Counted from the stretch's first letter, positions 24,529 to 33,337 are shown. The stretch is DNA of 64,000 nucleotides from Bacillus sp. BA3 (GCA_002835675.1 PIZR01000002.1:1279878-1343877), one strand, 5' to 3'. The notes: generated from the letters alone by a model not told the origin. Made by a program: numbers and translations.

Positions 24529-24669
24529 ATGCATAAAAAAACTAATAATCCAATAATATCAGATGAATTCCTAGATCAAGTGGTAAAGGAAATCAATGCA
24601 GAATTTGGCGGGCCCTTTAAAGAAAAAAATGATCGCTTCCAACATAGGGACGATGAAGAAAGAAGGTAA
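24529..24669 (+). CDS. Small hydrophilic protein, 46 residues
   Basis: ATG after GAAAGGAT opens 46 codons: MHKKTNNPIISDEFLDQVV, then KEINAEFGGPFKEKN and a charged DDEERR end. The ORF has its own upstream element, a good ribosome-binding site and a perfect terminator 32 bases past its stop, so it is a compact transcription unit and very probably real. It lacks a membrane span and any Cys. I do not recognise the family. The duplicated upstream block suggests co-regulation with the ORF at 19963. Confidence 0.6.
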   Translation: MHKKTNNPIISDEFLDQVVKEINAEFGGPFKEKNDRFQHRDDEERR

Positions 24670-24700
24670 ATCCCACATCATCAAATCTAAAGCTTTCATG

Positions 24701-24734
24701 AAAAACTCTGGCTCTATTCAGCCAGAGTTTTTTT
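24701..24734 (+). terminator. Terminator of the 46-residue gene
   Basis: AAAAACTCTGGCT and AGCCAGAGTTTTT pair perfectly around CTATTC and are followed by further T residues. Confidence 0.92.
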
Positions 24735-24866
24735 ATGGCTTCTTATATAACCTTATTACTTCCATAGAATTATCCGCCCTTTCTTTAAAGACTTGTCCAA
24801 ACCAATTTAACTGATCCTCATAGAATGATTACATGTAATTATTTTAAAGAAAGGGGAAAAACCACA

Positions 24867-26261
24867 TTGAGCCACGCTGATGATGTCTTCCGCACTTCTC
24901 CAAAGGTTCCAAAAGGAAGGGTGATTTCCGGACATACAAAGGAGTTTCAAGCAGATCCCATTGGTTTTCTGACCCGATTGGCCAAGGAATATGGAGAAGT
25001 CGCTAAATTCCGTTTGGGCCCATTCCAAAATGTTTATCACGTTTTAAATCCTGATTTAATAAAACAAATACTCGTAACAAAACAAAAATCCTTCATCAAA
25101 TCCAAGGACTTCAATGTTTTAAAACCGCTTATCGGTGAAGGTCTGCTTACAAGCGAAAAAGACTTTCATATGCGACAGAGAAGGCTTATCCAACCCTCTT
25201 TCAAAAAGAATCATATTAGCCAATACGCCAAGGATATGATTGATACCACAATGGATTATATATCAACTTGGCAACATGATGAAGAACGGATCATAACGAA
25301 GGATATGATGGACATCACTCTCGGGATAATCAGCAAGACGATGTTCAGCATGGAATTCAAGGATGGGTATGAAATTGTTGGAAAACCGCTGGAAACCGCT
25401 TTGAGAATTACAGTCAAAAGGATGCGAAAGATTTTCCGTATGCCATTATGGGTACCTACCAAAATCAACCGTGAATATAAAAAGGCGATACAAAGACTTG
25501 ATAAAGTGATTTACGGCATTATTGAAAAACGGAAGAACGACACAGTAAAACATGAAGACATGCTTGGGATCCTGATGGACGCACGTGATGCCGACGACGG
25601 ATTGGGTATGACAAGCCATCAGGTCCGTGATGAATTGATGACTATTTTCCTTGCCGGTCATGAAACGACAGCAAATGCTCTTTCCTGGGCACTGTACGCA
25701 ATTTCGAAGCATCCAGAAATTCAAGCCAAGCTTTTCAGTGAAGTGAATAGCATAATCGGTCACCGGACACCCAAGCCTGAAGACTTCATGAAATTACCAT
25801 ACACTCAAAATATCATTCATGAAACACTTCGCCTGTACCCGCCACTGTATATCCTATCCCGTGATGTGACGGAGGATGTCGTAATAGGAGGATATCGCTT
25901 TAAAAAAGGCGATATGATTCTAATAAGTTCTTATGTGATGCAGCATGATCCAGAGTATTTTGATCAACCGGAATCATTTATTCCTGAAAGATTTGAAAAT
26001 AACTTCATGAAAAGCCTGCCTGCGTTCGCTTACTTTCCGTTTGGCGGAGGGCCGCGGGTTTGTATCGGCAATCATTTTGCGATGATGGAAGCGGTGTTTG
26101 TCCTGGCCTGCATTGCAAAGCGGTATAGGATAAAGCTTGCACATGATCATCATGAAGTAACCCCCCTTCCATCCCTTACACTCAGACCTAAGAATGGACT
26201 GCGCATGGTGATAGAAGAAAGAGATTCAGAAGCCTTCGAACCTGGCGCATCCAATTTTTAA
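24867..26261 (+). CDS. Cytochrome P450 monooxygenase
   Basis: 464 residues from TTG 24867 with GAAAGGGG upstream; an ATG 42 bases earlier lacks a site. It has FLAGHETTANALSW (I-helix oxygen-activation motif, about 260-273), ETLRLYPP (ExxR, about 318), a PERF segment, and the heme loop FPFGGGPRVCIGNHFAMME with the axial Cys near 399. It is soluble and lacks a fused reductase, so it needs separate redox partners, which are not adjacent. The sequence style (F-I-P-E-R-F, A-G-H-E-T-T-A) resembles CYP102/CYP4-like fatty-acid hydroxylases. Substrate unknown. Confidence 0.9.
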   Translation: MSHADDVFRTSPKVPKGRVISGHTKEFQADPIGFLTRLAKEYGEVAKFRLGPFQNVYHVLNPDLIKQILVTKQKSFIKSKDFNVLKPLIGEGLLTSEKDFHMRQRRLIQPSFKKNHISQYAKDMIDTTMDYISTWQHDEERIITKDMMDITLGIISKTMFSMEFKDGYEIVGKPLETALRITVKRMRKIFRMPLWVPTKINREYKKAIQRLDKVIYGIIEKRKNDTVKHEDMLGILMDARDADDGLGMTSHQVRDELMTIFLAGHETTANALSWALYAISKHPEIQAKLFSEVNSIIGHRTPKPEDFMKLPYTQNIIHETLRLYPPLYILSRDVTEDVVIGGYRFKKGDMILISSYVMQHDPEYFDQPESFIPERFENNFMKSLPAFAYFPFGGGPRVCIGNHFAMMEAVFVLACIAKRYRIKLAHDHHEVTPLPSLTLRPKNGLRMVIEERDSEAFEPGASNF

Positions 26262-26352
26262 AGTGAAAATCTCATATAAACATAACATTTCATTGGTTCG
26301 ATTACCGCCTATAACAGGCTTGCCTATTCTTTTGGAAAGGAGGGATGAAAAA

Positions 26353-26526
26353 ATGTATATGCTCCATTCACCACGGAAGGGAATCATTCACACTGAATTG
26401 CACTATTTAGGGATGGCCTCGCAGGTATATTCCGGTTATTTGGAATTTCTAAGCGAAATTGACCCGATACAAGAAACCGAACACCCACAGCCGCCCCTTC
26501 TCCCCTTTTTAAATGAAAACGGATAG
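26353..26526 (+). CDS. Small hypothetical protein following the P450
   Basis: AGGAGG eight bases before ATG opens 57 codons (MYMLHSPRKGIIHTELHYLG...), ending in a Pro-rich tail PQPPLLPFLNENG. The frame extends upstream to 26263 but no site supports a start there. It begins about 90 bases after the P450 stop and is followed by a terminator, so the two genes may share a transcript. No Cys cluster or membrane span is seen, so a ferredoxin role is excluded. Function unknown. Confidence 0.55.
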   Translation: MYMLHSPRKGIIHTELHYLGMASQVYSGYLEFLSEIDPIQETEHPQPPLLPFLNENG

Positions 26527-26565
26527 TCTCGTTAGCTTCTCCCGCTTTGTACCTTATATTAAAAG

Positions 26566-26595
26566 AAAAACCGACCTTGAATGGTCGGTTTTTTG
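26566..26595. terminator. Terminator after the P450 region
   Basis: AAAAACCGACC and GGTCGGTTTTTT pair around TTGAAT. It serves rightward transcription from the P450 and small gene. Its right arm abuts the YjcZ relic. Confidence 0.88.
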
Positions 26596-26652
26596 TTATT
26601 CAGCAGTATGTTCCATAACCCCAAATCCAAAACCGCCATCACAACCTGACAT
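26596..26652 (-). pseudogene. Truncated YjcZ-family relic
   Basis: Leftward frame MSGCDGGFGFGVMEHTAE* reproduces the MSGC...GFGFG head of the intact YjcZ-type gene at 311-421, down to identical codons, but it breaks off before the membrane helix and ends after 18 residues. No good Shine-Dalgarno precedes the ATG. Most likely a decayed paralog whose 3' part was replaced by the terminator region. Confidence 0.6.
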
Positions 26653-26893
26653 ATTTATGGAAGGACTTGAACTGATTACATCATCTTATTCACTACCAAC
26701 AAAATGTCAGAAATACTGCGATTAAACAGAATTATTTTTCTCTCTTTACAATATGTATTTATTTCAATATAGTGCCTTACGCCGATTTGTTAATTTTTCC
26801 TTTGATTTATTTCATAAAATCCAAATACTTTTAGATAATAAAAACTATTCCTGTTTTGCTGATTAGGAATCTATTCCAGTTCACCTGCCTAAA

Positions 26894-26939
26894 TTGACAT
26901 TTTTCCGATTCATGATATATTAATATAGTACTTTAGTAC
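26894..26939 (+). promoter_or_regulatory. Probable promoter and palindrome before the amino-acid permease
   Basis: TTGACA (26894-26899), 16 bases, TATATT (26916-26921), then GTAC-TTTA-GTAC (26928-26939) near the expected transcription start, about 75 bases before the permease ATG. GTGAAAGCGTTCAA next to it resembles half of a cre site. The rest of the 480-base gap (26527-27007) shows only the terminator and the YjcZ relic. Confidence 0.5.
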
Positions 26940-27007
26940 GTGAAAGCGTTCAATAGCAGAAGAACTTCCTAGTTTTACTTATAGACTATTTTATTAAAAG
27001 GAAAGGC

Positions 27008-28348
27008 ATGAATAAAATGGAGAAGACTCATCAAGATTTAAAAAAGGGCCTATTGCCGAGGCATGTCCAGTTCATTGCTCTAGCCGGAATGATAGGAACA
27101 GGGATTTTTAAGGGGAGTTCCGATACATTAAATATGGCAGGTCCAAGTGTTGTAATAGCCTATTTAATAGGGGGGCTATTGTTATTTATTGTAATGGCCG
27201 CATTAGGAGAGATGGCAACCGCTTTTCCTAATTTGAACGTACAGCATCTCATTAATAAAGCTTTTGGGTTTCAACTATCCTTCATTGTCGGATGGCTCTA
27301 TTGGTTTAACTGGATTATCGTGATCATTGTAGAGATAGTCGCAGCCGGAAGCTTTCTACAATATTGGTTTCCTACAGTACCATTATGGCTGTTAAGTATA
27401 CTTTGCGCTTCAGTAATTATAGGAATTAATTTGTTTCAAGTAAAATACTATGGAGAACTCGAATTTTGGTTCGCAGGAATTAAAATAATAACCTTGATTG
27501 CCTTTATTATTTTAGGAGCTTTGATCATGCTAGGACTTTTTCCTAGTACTGCTTCATTTTCTAATTACACGGAACATGGTGGTTTTTTCCCAAAAGGAAT
27601 TGACGGAATGTTAAGTGCACTTTTAGTGGTAATGTTTTCATATGGTGGCGCAGAATTAATTGGTGTAGCCGTTACGGAAACAAAAGATAGTCAGCGAGTC
27701 ATACCAAAAATCATTAAAGGAACAGTATGGCGGGTGATTCTTTTCTATGTCTTGCCGATATTTATTATTTGCGGGGTAATACCTTGGAACCAAGTAAGCA
27801 CTGAAGTAAGTCCTTTCGTTCAGGTTTTCAGCTTATCGGGTCTTCCCGGAGCCGCCGATATCATGAATTTCGTTCTTTTAACCGCTGTCTTATCAGCTGC
27901 AAATTCAGGTATATACGCTACTTCAAGGACACTGTTCACTCTTTCCCATAATGGGGAAGCGCCTAAGGCATTTTTAAAAACAACAAAAAAGGGTATCCCG
28001 CTTAATGGTATATTTTTAACTACATTATGCATATTGGCTGGTGTGTTTTTATCCTATTTGTACCCCGACCTGATTTTAAGCTACCTTATGGCCATTCCTG
28101 GATTCACAGTTTTATTATTATGGATCAGTATTTGTTCCGCGCAATTGAAGCTGCGTAAGCAATACATTGGCAAACCAGGTTTCCGGGTAAAATGGTACCC
28201 ATATACAACTATATTAGCCATCACGGCATTAAGCATTATCTTTTTGGCATTTATCTTTAATAAGCAAAACATCATTGGGACCACAGTATGTCTTGTCACG
28301 TTAGTGATATTTATCCTTCTTTCCTTTATTGTCAAACAAAAAAAATAG
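27008..28348 (+). CDS. AAT-type amino-acid permease (APC superfamily)
   Basis: 446 residues, twelve membrane helices. LKKGLLPRHVQFIALAGMIGTGIFKGSSDTL is the amino-acid transporter head (helix 1, substrate-binding GTGIF). LGEMATAFP and VFSYGG-like MFSYGGAELIGVAVTETKD correspond to helices 2-3 and 6. It imports an amino acid with H+; the family includes GabP, AroP and YbxG, and the exact substrate cannot be read. AAAAGGAAAGG precedes the ATG. It is monocistronic, ended by an 18-bp perfect hairpin. Confidence 0.87.
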   Translation: MNKMEKTHQDLKKGLLPRHVQFIALAGMIGTGIFKGSSDTLNMAGPSVVIAYLIGGLLLFIVMAALGEMATAFPNLNVQHLINKAFGFQLSFIVGWLYWFNWIIVIIVEIVAAGSFLQYWFPTVPLWLLSILCASVIIGINLFQVKYYGELEFWFAGIKIITLIAFIILGALIMLGLFPSTASFSNYTEHGGFFPKGIDGMLSALLVVMFSYGGAELIGVAVTETKDSQRVIPKIIKGTVWRVILFYVLPIFIICGVIPWNQVSTEVSPFVQVFSLSGLPGAADIMNFVLLTAVLSAANSGIYATSRTLFTLSHNGEAPKAFLKTTKKGIPLNGIFLTTLCILAGVFLSYLYPDLILSYLMAIPGFTVLLLWISICSAQLKLRKQYIGKPGFRVKWYPYTTILAITALSIIFLAFIFNKQNIIGTTVCLVTLVIFILLSFIVKQKK

Positions 28349-28383
28349 AAATATTATCCCCCCTGACTTTAATGGGGATTTCA

Positions 28384-28430
28384 GACTGAAGGCAAACTCG
28401 AAGAAAGTCGAGTTTGCCTTCAGTCTTTTT
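28384..28430 (+). terminator. Very strong terminator of the permease gene
   Basis: GACTGAAGGCAAACTCGA pairs base for base with TCGAGTTTGCCTTCAGTC around AGAAAG, followed by TTTTT. Confidence 0.93.
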
Positions 28431-28597
28431 AGTGCTAATACAGTTCGAACGTCGATTGGAATGTTTTTTTAAAACTATGGACCAACTGGCGGTTCCATCA
28501 ATTGAAGTGGTCTCACCCCTCACAATGATTTTAAACAAACTTGGGTTACGAGTTTTGGATGAAACCCACTTGGATTGAAGAATTTTGAATAACTGGC

Positions 28598-28680
28598 TAG
28601 TCGAGACCCCGCTAGATGCTTGCTTTGATGAGGCATGGCAAGCAGTCGGCTGAAAGGGAGCGGATTTCTGAAATTTTTTT
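28598..28680. repeat. Probable degenerate copy of a Bacillaceae intergenic repeat
   Basis: AGTCGAGACCCCGC..., a short internal part, then CGGCTGAAAGGGAGCGGATTTCTG. The 'gtcgagaccccgc ... gcggaaagcgagcgg-att-tc' layout recalls a dispersed element common between genes of bacilli. It is more GC-rich than its neighbours, and no ORF in it has a ribosome-binding site. The call rests on memory of the pattern. Confidence 0.4.
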
Positions 28681-28735
28681 CTGAAGAATAAAAGGAAACA
28701 AATTTGGATTTAAAATACTCGTTTGCTCCATTTTC

Positions 28736-28749
28736 AACATACATATGTT
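28736..28749. promoter_or_regulatory. Palindromic operator candidate before the FadR-type regulator
   Basis: AACATA-CA-TATGTT is a perfect inverted repeat just upstream of the TTAAAAT -10-like element, about 47 bases before the start codon. GntR/FadR proteins bind such short palindromes, so autoregulation is likely. Confidence 0.5.
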
Positions 28750-28795
28750 AAAATAGCCAATGACCCAATCATCCTACAAATTAGAGGTGTGTATC

Positions 28796-29473
28796 TTGTC
28801 TATATCTAAAACAAATCGCTTATCACTTGTAGAGCAAGTGGTTTCCCAAATCGAATCGTTAATCGAATCAGGTGAATGGAAAATTGGAAATCAAATTCCC
28901 CCTGAAATGGACTTGATCCAACAGTTCGATGTAAGCAGAAATACATTAAGGGAAGCTGTACGATCACTTGTTTATGCAGGGCTATTAGTAACGAAACAAG
29001 GAAAGGGGACATTCGTAAGGTCATCAAGTGCCTTGGGGGCAGCATTTGAAAGAAGGATCCAGCAGTCAAGTTTATTAGAAACGTTAGAGGTCCGTCATGC
29101 CCTTGAAAGAGAGGGAGCTCAGTTAGCGGCATTAAGACGTAATCAAGAAGATATAGAACAATTGCGGTTTCATATTTCAGCATGCAGTAAAGCTGCCGAA
29201 GCAAGGGATATCAAGGCTTACGAAGAAGCCGATATACAGTTGCATAAATCGATTATGGTTTCATCACATAATGATTTATTGATTGATTTGTACGAACATA
29301 TGGAACACTCCCTGCATGAATCCATCCATCAGATAGTGGAGATGAGTTCTGATGTGAACTTTCATTTGAACATTCATTGCAAACTTGTAGATGCCATCAT
29401 CGAACAAGATGTGAACCGCGCAACCGAAACAGTGAATGAATACATTGCACAATTCAAAAAATCTATAGAGTAA
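28796..29473 (+). CDS. FadR-subfamily GntR transcriptional regulator
   Basis: 225 residues from TTG 28796 (GAGGTG upstream). Residues about 8-70 are a GntR winged helix: LVEQVVSQIESLIESGEWKIGNQIPPEMDLIQQFDVSRNTLREAVRSLVYAGLLVTKQGKGTF is split across HTH and wing. Residues 85-215 form an all-helical FCD domain with the metal-site residues (ADIQLHKSI; HLNIHCKLVDAI). FCD proteins sense organic acids. It is followed after 14 bases by an MFS transporter gene, which it probably regulates, together with its own promoter. Confidence 0.87.
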   Translation: MSISKTNRLSLVEQVVSQIESLIESGEWKIGNQIPPEMDLIQQFDVSRNTLREAVRSLVYAGLLVTKQGKGTFVRSSSALGAAFERRIQQSSLLETLEVRHALEREGAQLAALRRNQEDIEQLRFHISACSKAAEARDIKAYEEADIQLHKSIMVSSHNDLLIDLYEHMEHSLHESIHQIVEMSSDVNFHLNIHCKLVDAIIEQDVNRATETVNEYIAQFKKSIE

Positions 29474-29487
29474 GTAAGGAGGAGATT

Positions 29488-30714
29488 ATGGGCATTCATC
29501 AAGCGGCAAATCAACTAGAACAAACTAAAATGGATATTAAACCCAGAGTTGGACTACTCATCATCGGAATCATTCTTCTGGGGGCAAATCTGAGGGCTCC
29601 CTTAACTTCGGTTGGCCCCCTTGTCACTTCGATCCGAGATAACTTGGGGATATCCAATACATTATCAGGTTCATTAACGACATTGCCTTTGCTTTCCTTT
29701 GCTTTATTATCACCGTTTGCACCTAGGATAGCACGGCGTTTTGGAATGGAGCTTACGCTTTTCCTTTCCTTGATATTACTAACAATCGGAATTGTGATAC
29801 GCTCAGTTGGCGGAGTGCCGACATTGTTCATAGGGACCATTTTAATCGGGTTGGCCATTGCAATAGGCAATGTATTGTTACCAAGTCTGATTAAACATAA
29901 CTTTGCCAGGAACATCGGTTTGATGACAGGAACCTATGCTGTTTCCATGAATTTATGTGGCGCAATAGGTTCCGGGATCAGCATTCCCCTTGCTTCTTCA
30001 TCGGGGTTGGGATGGGCTGGTGCCCTTGGATGTTGGGGAATTTTATCACTTATTACAGTTTTTTTATGGATGCCGCAAATAAGACGGCCATTCAACTCAG
30101 GTAAGGATGTACAAACGGAACAAAAGGATAAAAAGATTAACTTATGGCGTTCTGGTTTAGCCTGGCAGATTACATTCTTCATGGGTTTGCAATCGTTTAT
30201 TTTCTATACAGTAATTACCTGGATGCCGGAAATCCTGGAGCAAAAAGGCCTGAACGCCGATGAAGCTGGCTGGATGCTTTCCATCATGCAGCTTGCAGTC
30301 ATTCCAATAACATTCCTTGTGCCAATTTTAGCTGGACGCTTACAAAGTCAGCGTCTGTTAGTGATCCCGCCTGTCGTCTTCCTTATTGCAGGGATATTCG
30401 GCATATTATACGGAAGCACTCTCTTCATACCAGTATGCATGATATTGATCGGGATTGGAGTTGGAACCATATTCAGTTTATCGATGATGTTCTTTAGTCT
30501 TCGAACACAAAGCACCCATGAGGCGACGGAATTATCAGGAATGGCTCAATCATTCGGGTACCTCTTAGCTGCCATTGGACCAGTATTATTCGGCTTGCTT
30601 CATGACATTACACACAGCTGGACAGTTCCCTTATTGATGTTGGCCGCAATATCGGCACTTATTTTCATTGTTGGAATGCGTGCAGGAAATAATGAATATG
30701 TAACTACTCAATAA
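29488..30714 (+). CDS. CynX/NimT-family MFS transporter
   Basis: 408 residues, twelve helices. LLGANLRAPLTSVGPLVTSIRDNLGISNTLSGSLTTLPLLSFALLSPFAP is the CynX/NimT signature in the first two helices. The group includes cyanate transporter CynX and 2-nitroimidazole transporter NimT, and B. subtilis YycB. Substrate unknown. AAGGAGGAG lies at good spacing before the ATG. It is co-transcribed with the FadR-type regulator and closed by a terminator. Confidence 0.87.
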   Translation: MGIHQAANQLEQTKMDIKPRVGLLIIGIILLGANLRAPLTSVGPLVTSIRDNLGISNTLSGSLTTLPLLSFALLSPFAPRIARRFGMELTLFLSLILLTIGIVIRSVGGVPTLFIGTILIGLAIAIGNVLLPSLIKHNFARNIGLMTGTYAVSMNLCGAIGSGISIPLASSSGLGWAGALGCWGILSLITVFLWMPQIRRPFNSGKDVQTEQKDKKINLWRSGLAWQITFFMGLQSFIFYTVITWMPEILEQKGLNADEAGWMLSIMQLAVIPITFLVPILAGRLQSQRLLVIPPVVFLIAGIFGILYGSTLFIPVCMILIGIGVGTIFSLSMMFFSLRTQSTHEATELSGMAQSFGYLLAAIGPVLFGLLHDITHSWTVPLLMLAAISALIFIVGMRAGNNEYVTTQ

Positions 30715-30738
30715 AGCCAGTAAAGGTTCTAAACGGCC

Positions 30739-30768
30739 ATGGCCCCGGTATTGTACCGGGGCCATTTA
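30739..30768 (+). terminator. Terminator of the regulator-transporter operon
   Basis: ATGGCCCCGGTA and TACCGGGGCCAT form a 12-bp stem with a three-base loop, then TTTAC. The remaining gap to 31072 shows no supported gene. Confidence 0.82.
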
Positions 30769-31072
30769 CATACCAGCCACTGATAGCAGTACGACAGGTT
30801 CCTATTTCGTGATTTTAGTTTCGATTAAAGAGAATGGTCTGTGGTATAAATTGAGAAGGAATGTATGGCGTTCTCGCTTCGGTAATTTCGTGGATCCCTT
30901 ACCTTTAGTAAATTATCAACCTTAAACTCTGTCAGATAAGTAAATTCCACCTTCTCCTTTTGGAGAAAAAAGAAATGACCTAGGCTTAGACGAGGTAAAA
31001 TTATTTGCTGCATATTACTGTTCGTTATCAGTGGGGTAAAGTACAAAGTGAATAAATGCCTTAAGACTGATC

Positions 31073-32569
31073 TCAATCAATGTCTTCTTCAAATGGATAT
31101 AAAATATTAGGATTTAAACCATACCGATCAATGAAATTCTTTCGAGTGAACATCTTAATTTCTTTTAATTCAGAGGGAGTTGGAAATGAAGAAACTTTAT
31201 ATACAGGAATGTGTTCAATATTAATTAACTGCCCTAAATCTGTGGTTATTAAGATATCAAACCCATTTTTTCTGAAAAGTGAGTCTATATCGGAAAAATC
31301 CATAACATAAATATTTAGCTTGTTTCCGAAATGATGTTTCAATACCTCACGAATATAATCTTTCTCTACATATGATCGGCAAATTAATGCAGTCTCTATA
31401 ACCATTTGGTTTTGTTTTCTTAAAATTGAAGCTTGGACCAACATGAATATCTCTAATACTTCTATATTTTCAAAAGAAATAGCAAATTCATCCGATATGT
31501 ATTGTGCTATTTCTTCAATGATCACAAATAACTCATTATTCTCAAAATAAGGAACGAATTGCAAAATATTATTTATTCTCGTATCCGTTTTTAACTGTAA
31601 GTCAAACGATATCCCACGAAGAGTTTGCGCAAATTCGTACATGAAAATATCATCCTGAGAAACATCCAGCCCAATTTTCTTTGATAGATTACTTAAAAAT
31701 TGACCTAAAGGCTTACCGCTATCCGAATTAAATTTGGAACGAATGTACCGAAGTTCTTGGGTACGATTTAAAGACATTTCTTCGCTCATAAAATATAAAG
31801 AAAAAAATAAAATTTCAGAAATCTGTTTCTCCCTATTTGGACATTTCACCATGAATTTAAATAGTTTCTTTGATATTTCGAATGCTGTGGATGTTTCATT
31901 TTCATCTATAACCACTTTTGGGAATGTCACAAAACAATTATGGGTTATTCGAATGTTGGAGATATGAAGGATTATCGCTAGTCTTTGTATGGCACCCATG
32001 TGTAAAGAAGTTGAATGTTCCTTCAATAGCTCCAATAAAGTGTCTTGAAACTCCTTAAGATTAAAGGAAGTAATAAAATCATTTAAATTGCCGGACATAT
32101 ACTCTACATACTGCATGATGAATCTTCTAATCTTTATTTCATCCCCAACAATTTTAAACGGACTATTTGATAAATGAACTTCGGCATTTTTTAATACTTC
32201 TTCTATTTTTTCTAACTGTCGGTACACTGAGGAGCGACTAATATGCACTTTTTGAGTAATATATTTTATCGTTACTCCATTGTTAAAAAGAATTAATTCC
32301 AAGGTTTGAAAATAGGTGTTTTCACTTTTAAGATGAAACCAAAGCTCTTCCAAGGTGCCGTTTTTAGGTTTCATTAACCTTACGCCCTGCACTTCATTCT
32401 TATCAATTTTCCATTCAGGTGGAAGATTTGAACTCATATGCAATATATCCCGCCATAATGTGCTTTTCGAATAACCTGTTTTTTTTGATAGCTCTGTTAA
32501 ACTACACCAGTTATCCTCATAAAATAAATGATACAGCAGTTTTGAATAGCGGTCAGTAAATCGATTCAT
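31073..32569 (-). CDS. AtxA/Mga-family PRD-containing transcriptional regulator
   Basis: 498 residues organised like B. anthracis AtxA/AcpA. A first winged helix (about 5-60, WCSLTELSKKTGYSKSTLWRDI) is followed by a second Mga-type HTH (about 75-130, ITQKVHISRSSVYRQLEKIEE). Two PRD-like helical domains span about 165-270 and 290-385; His190, His202 and His210 lie in the first. A C-terminal EIIB-like domain begins near Cys397 (ALICRSYVEKDYIREVLKHHFGNKL). Family members sense PTS phosphorylation and switch on virulence or capsule genes. It lies downstream of the exopolysaccharide operon on the same strand, so control of that operon is a reasonable guess. Confidence 0.75.
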   Translation of the reverse strand: MNRFTDRYSKLLYHLFYEDNWCSLTELSKKTGYSKSTLWRDILHMSSNLPPEWKIDKNEVQGVRLMKPKNGTLEELWFHLKSENTYFQTLELILFNNGVTIKYITQKVHISRSSVYRQLEKIEEVLKNAEVHLSNSPFKIVGDEIKIRRFIMQYVEYMSGNLNDFITSFNLKEFQDTLLELLKEHSTSLHMGAIQRLAIILHISNIRITHNCFVTFPKVVIDENETSTAFEISKKLFKFMVKCPNREKQISEILFFSLYFMSEEMSLNRTQELRYIRSKFNSDSGKPLGQFLSNLSKKIGLDVSQDDIFMYEFAQTLRGISFDLQLKTDTRINNILQFVPYFENNELFVIIEEIAQYISDEFAISFENIEVLEIFMLVQASILRKQNQMVIETALICRSYVEKDYIREVLKHHFGNKLNIYVMDFSDIDSLFRKNGFDILITTDLGQLINIEHIPVYKVSSFPTPSELKEIKMFTRKNFIDRYGLNPNILYPFEEDID

Positions 32570-32936
32570 ACAATCACCTTTAACTTTTGATTTTCATATC
32601 TTTTCTTACTAAAACTATTAATATATAAGTTGAGTATTAATACCTAATATTAAAAATTCCCTCACTCTTTTTTTAAAAAATAACAGAAAATATACACTAC
32701 TTACTACCCAAATTTACCATAATTTTATTCCTGCGTCGTTTCATAAGTGGTATGTGGAAATCAATAATTGAAACTTATCTTTGATGTAACAAGCATGACC
32801 CGTCGAATACTATCAACAAGCTATGTATAGTTGTAAGGTTTAAAATGTAAATGCAGTTAGTAATATAACCCAAATTAACAATGAAGCATTTCATTTTAGA
32901 AACAATTTCTTTTGCTTTATCAATCGTTAAGCAATA

Positions 32937-33080
32937 ATGGTTTTCTTTACAGCATTCATTTGTTCCGGACAAAAAAAAACACCTCATTCTTTTATAGAGG
33001 ATTTAAGGGAATACACCTTAAAAGAATGCAGTGCTTACTATTTAAATGAGCAACGCCTCAAAAGCAGTGCTCCCATGTAA
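32937..33080 (+). pseudogene. Short coding-like remnant (47 codons)
   Basis: The frame MVFFTAFICSGQKK...TPHSFIEDLREYTLKECSAYYLNEQRLKSSAPM* reads like protein, especially the helical middle part, but there is no Shine-Dalgarno before the ATG. It is next to another broken frame (33100-33337). Possibly the 5' part of a decayed gene. The stretch 32570-32936 upstream holds only AT-rich DNA, probably the AtxA-like gene's promoter. Confidence 0.3.
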
Positions 33081-33099
33081 AAAGTCAGTAAAGAGGTTT

Positions 33100-33337
33100 A
33101 TGAAAATGAAAAGTTAAATTCATAGAAGGCATCCATATTGAGGAAGAAAAAATTGTTCATAGGTTTAATACCTACCCCAACAAGGTTCAATAGAATATTG
33201 AAGATACATCATCTTTATAGGTTGATTGCATAAGTCAAGAAAAAGACTGTGTTGAATTGCTCGACAGACTGACCAAACGCCAGGGTGGTGTGTCATTTGC
33301 ATTCTATTCAACAACCGCTAATCAACAATTTTCATAA
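33100..33337 (+). pseudogene. Decayed gene with a frameshift and two in-frame TAG stops
   Basis: AAAGAGG precedes ATGAAAATGAAA. After a one-base frame change a single frame reads VKFIEGIHIEEEKIVHRF and NTYPNKVQ*NIEDTSSL*, then VDCISQEKDCVELLDRLTKR and QGGVSFAFYSTTANQQFS*. The protein-like character on both sides of the two TAG codons suggests a recently inactivated gene. I do not recognise the family. Its end overlaps the convergent small gene at 33322. Confidence 0.5.

Noticed and set aside
26940-26955. cre site before the amino-acid permease
   Set aside because: TGAAAGCG is present but the second half is one base short of the consensus spacing; too weak to list on its own.
30825-31076. Leftward 83-codon ORF
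   Set aside because: No ribosome-binding site, irregular composition, and it would overlap the end of the AtxA-like gene and a simple intergenic region; probably chance.
32775-32987. Leftward 70-codon ORF (MRCFFLSGTNECC...)
   Set aside because: No Shine-Dalgarno; the opposite strand in the same stretch looks more protein-like (32937-33080). Kept out as a gene.
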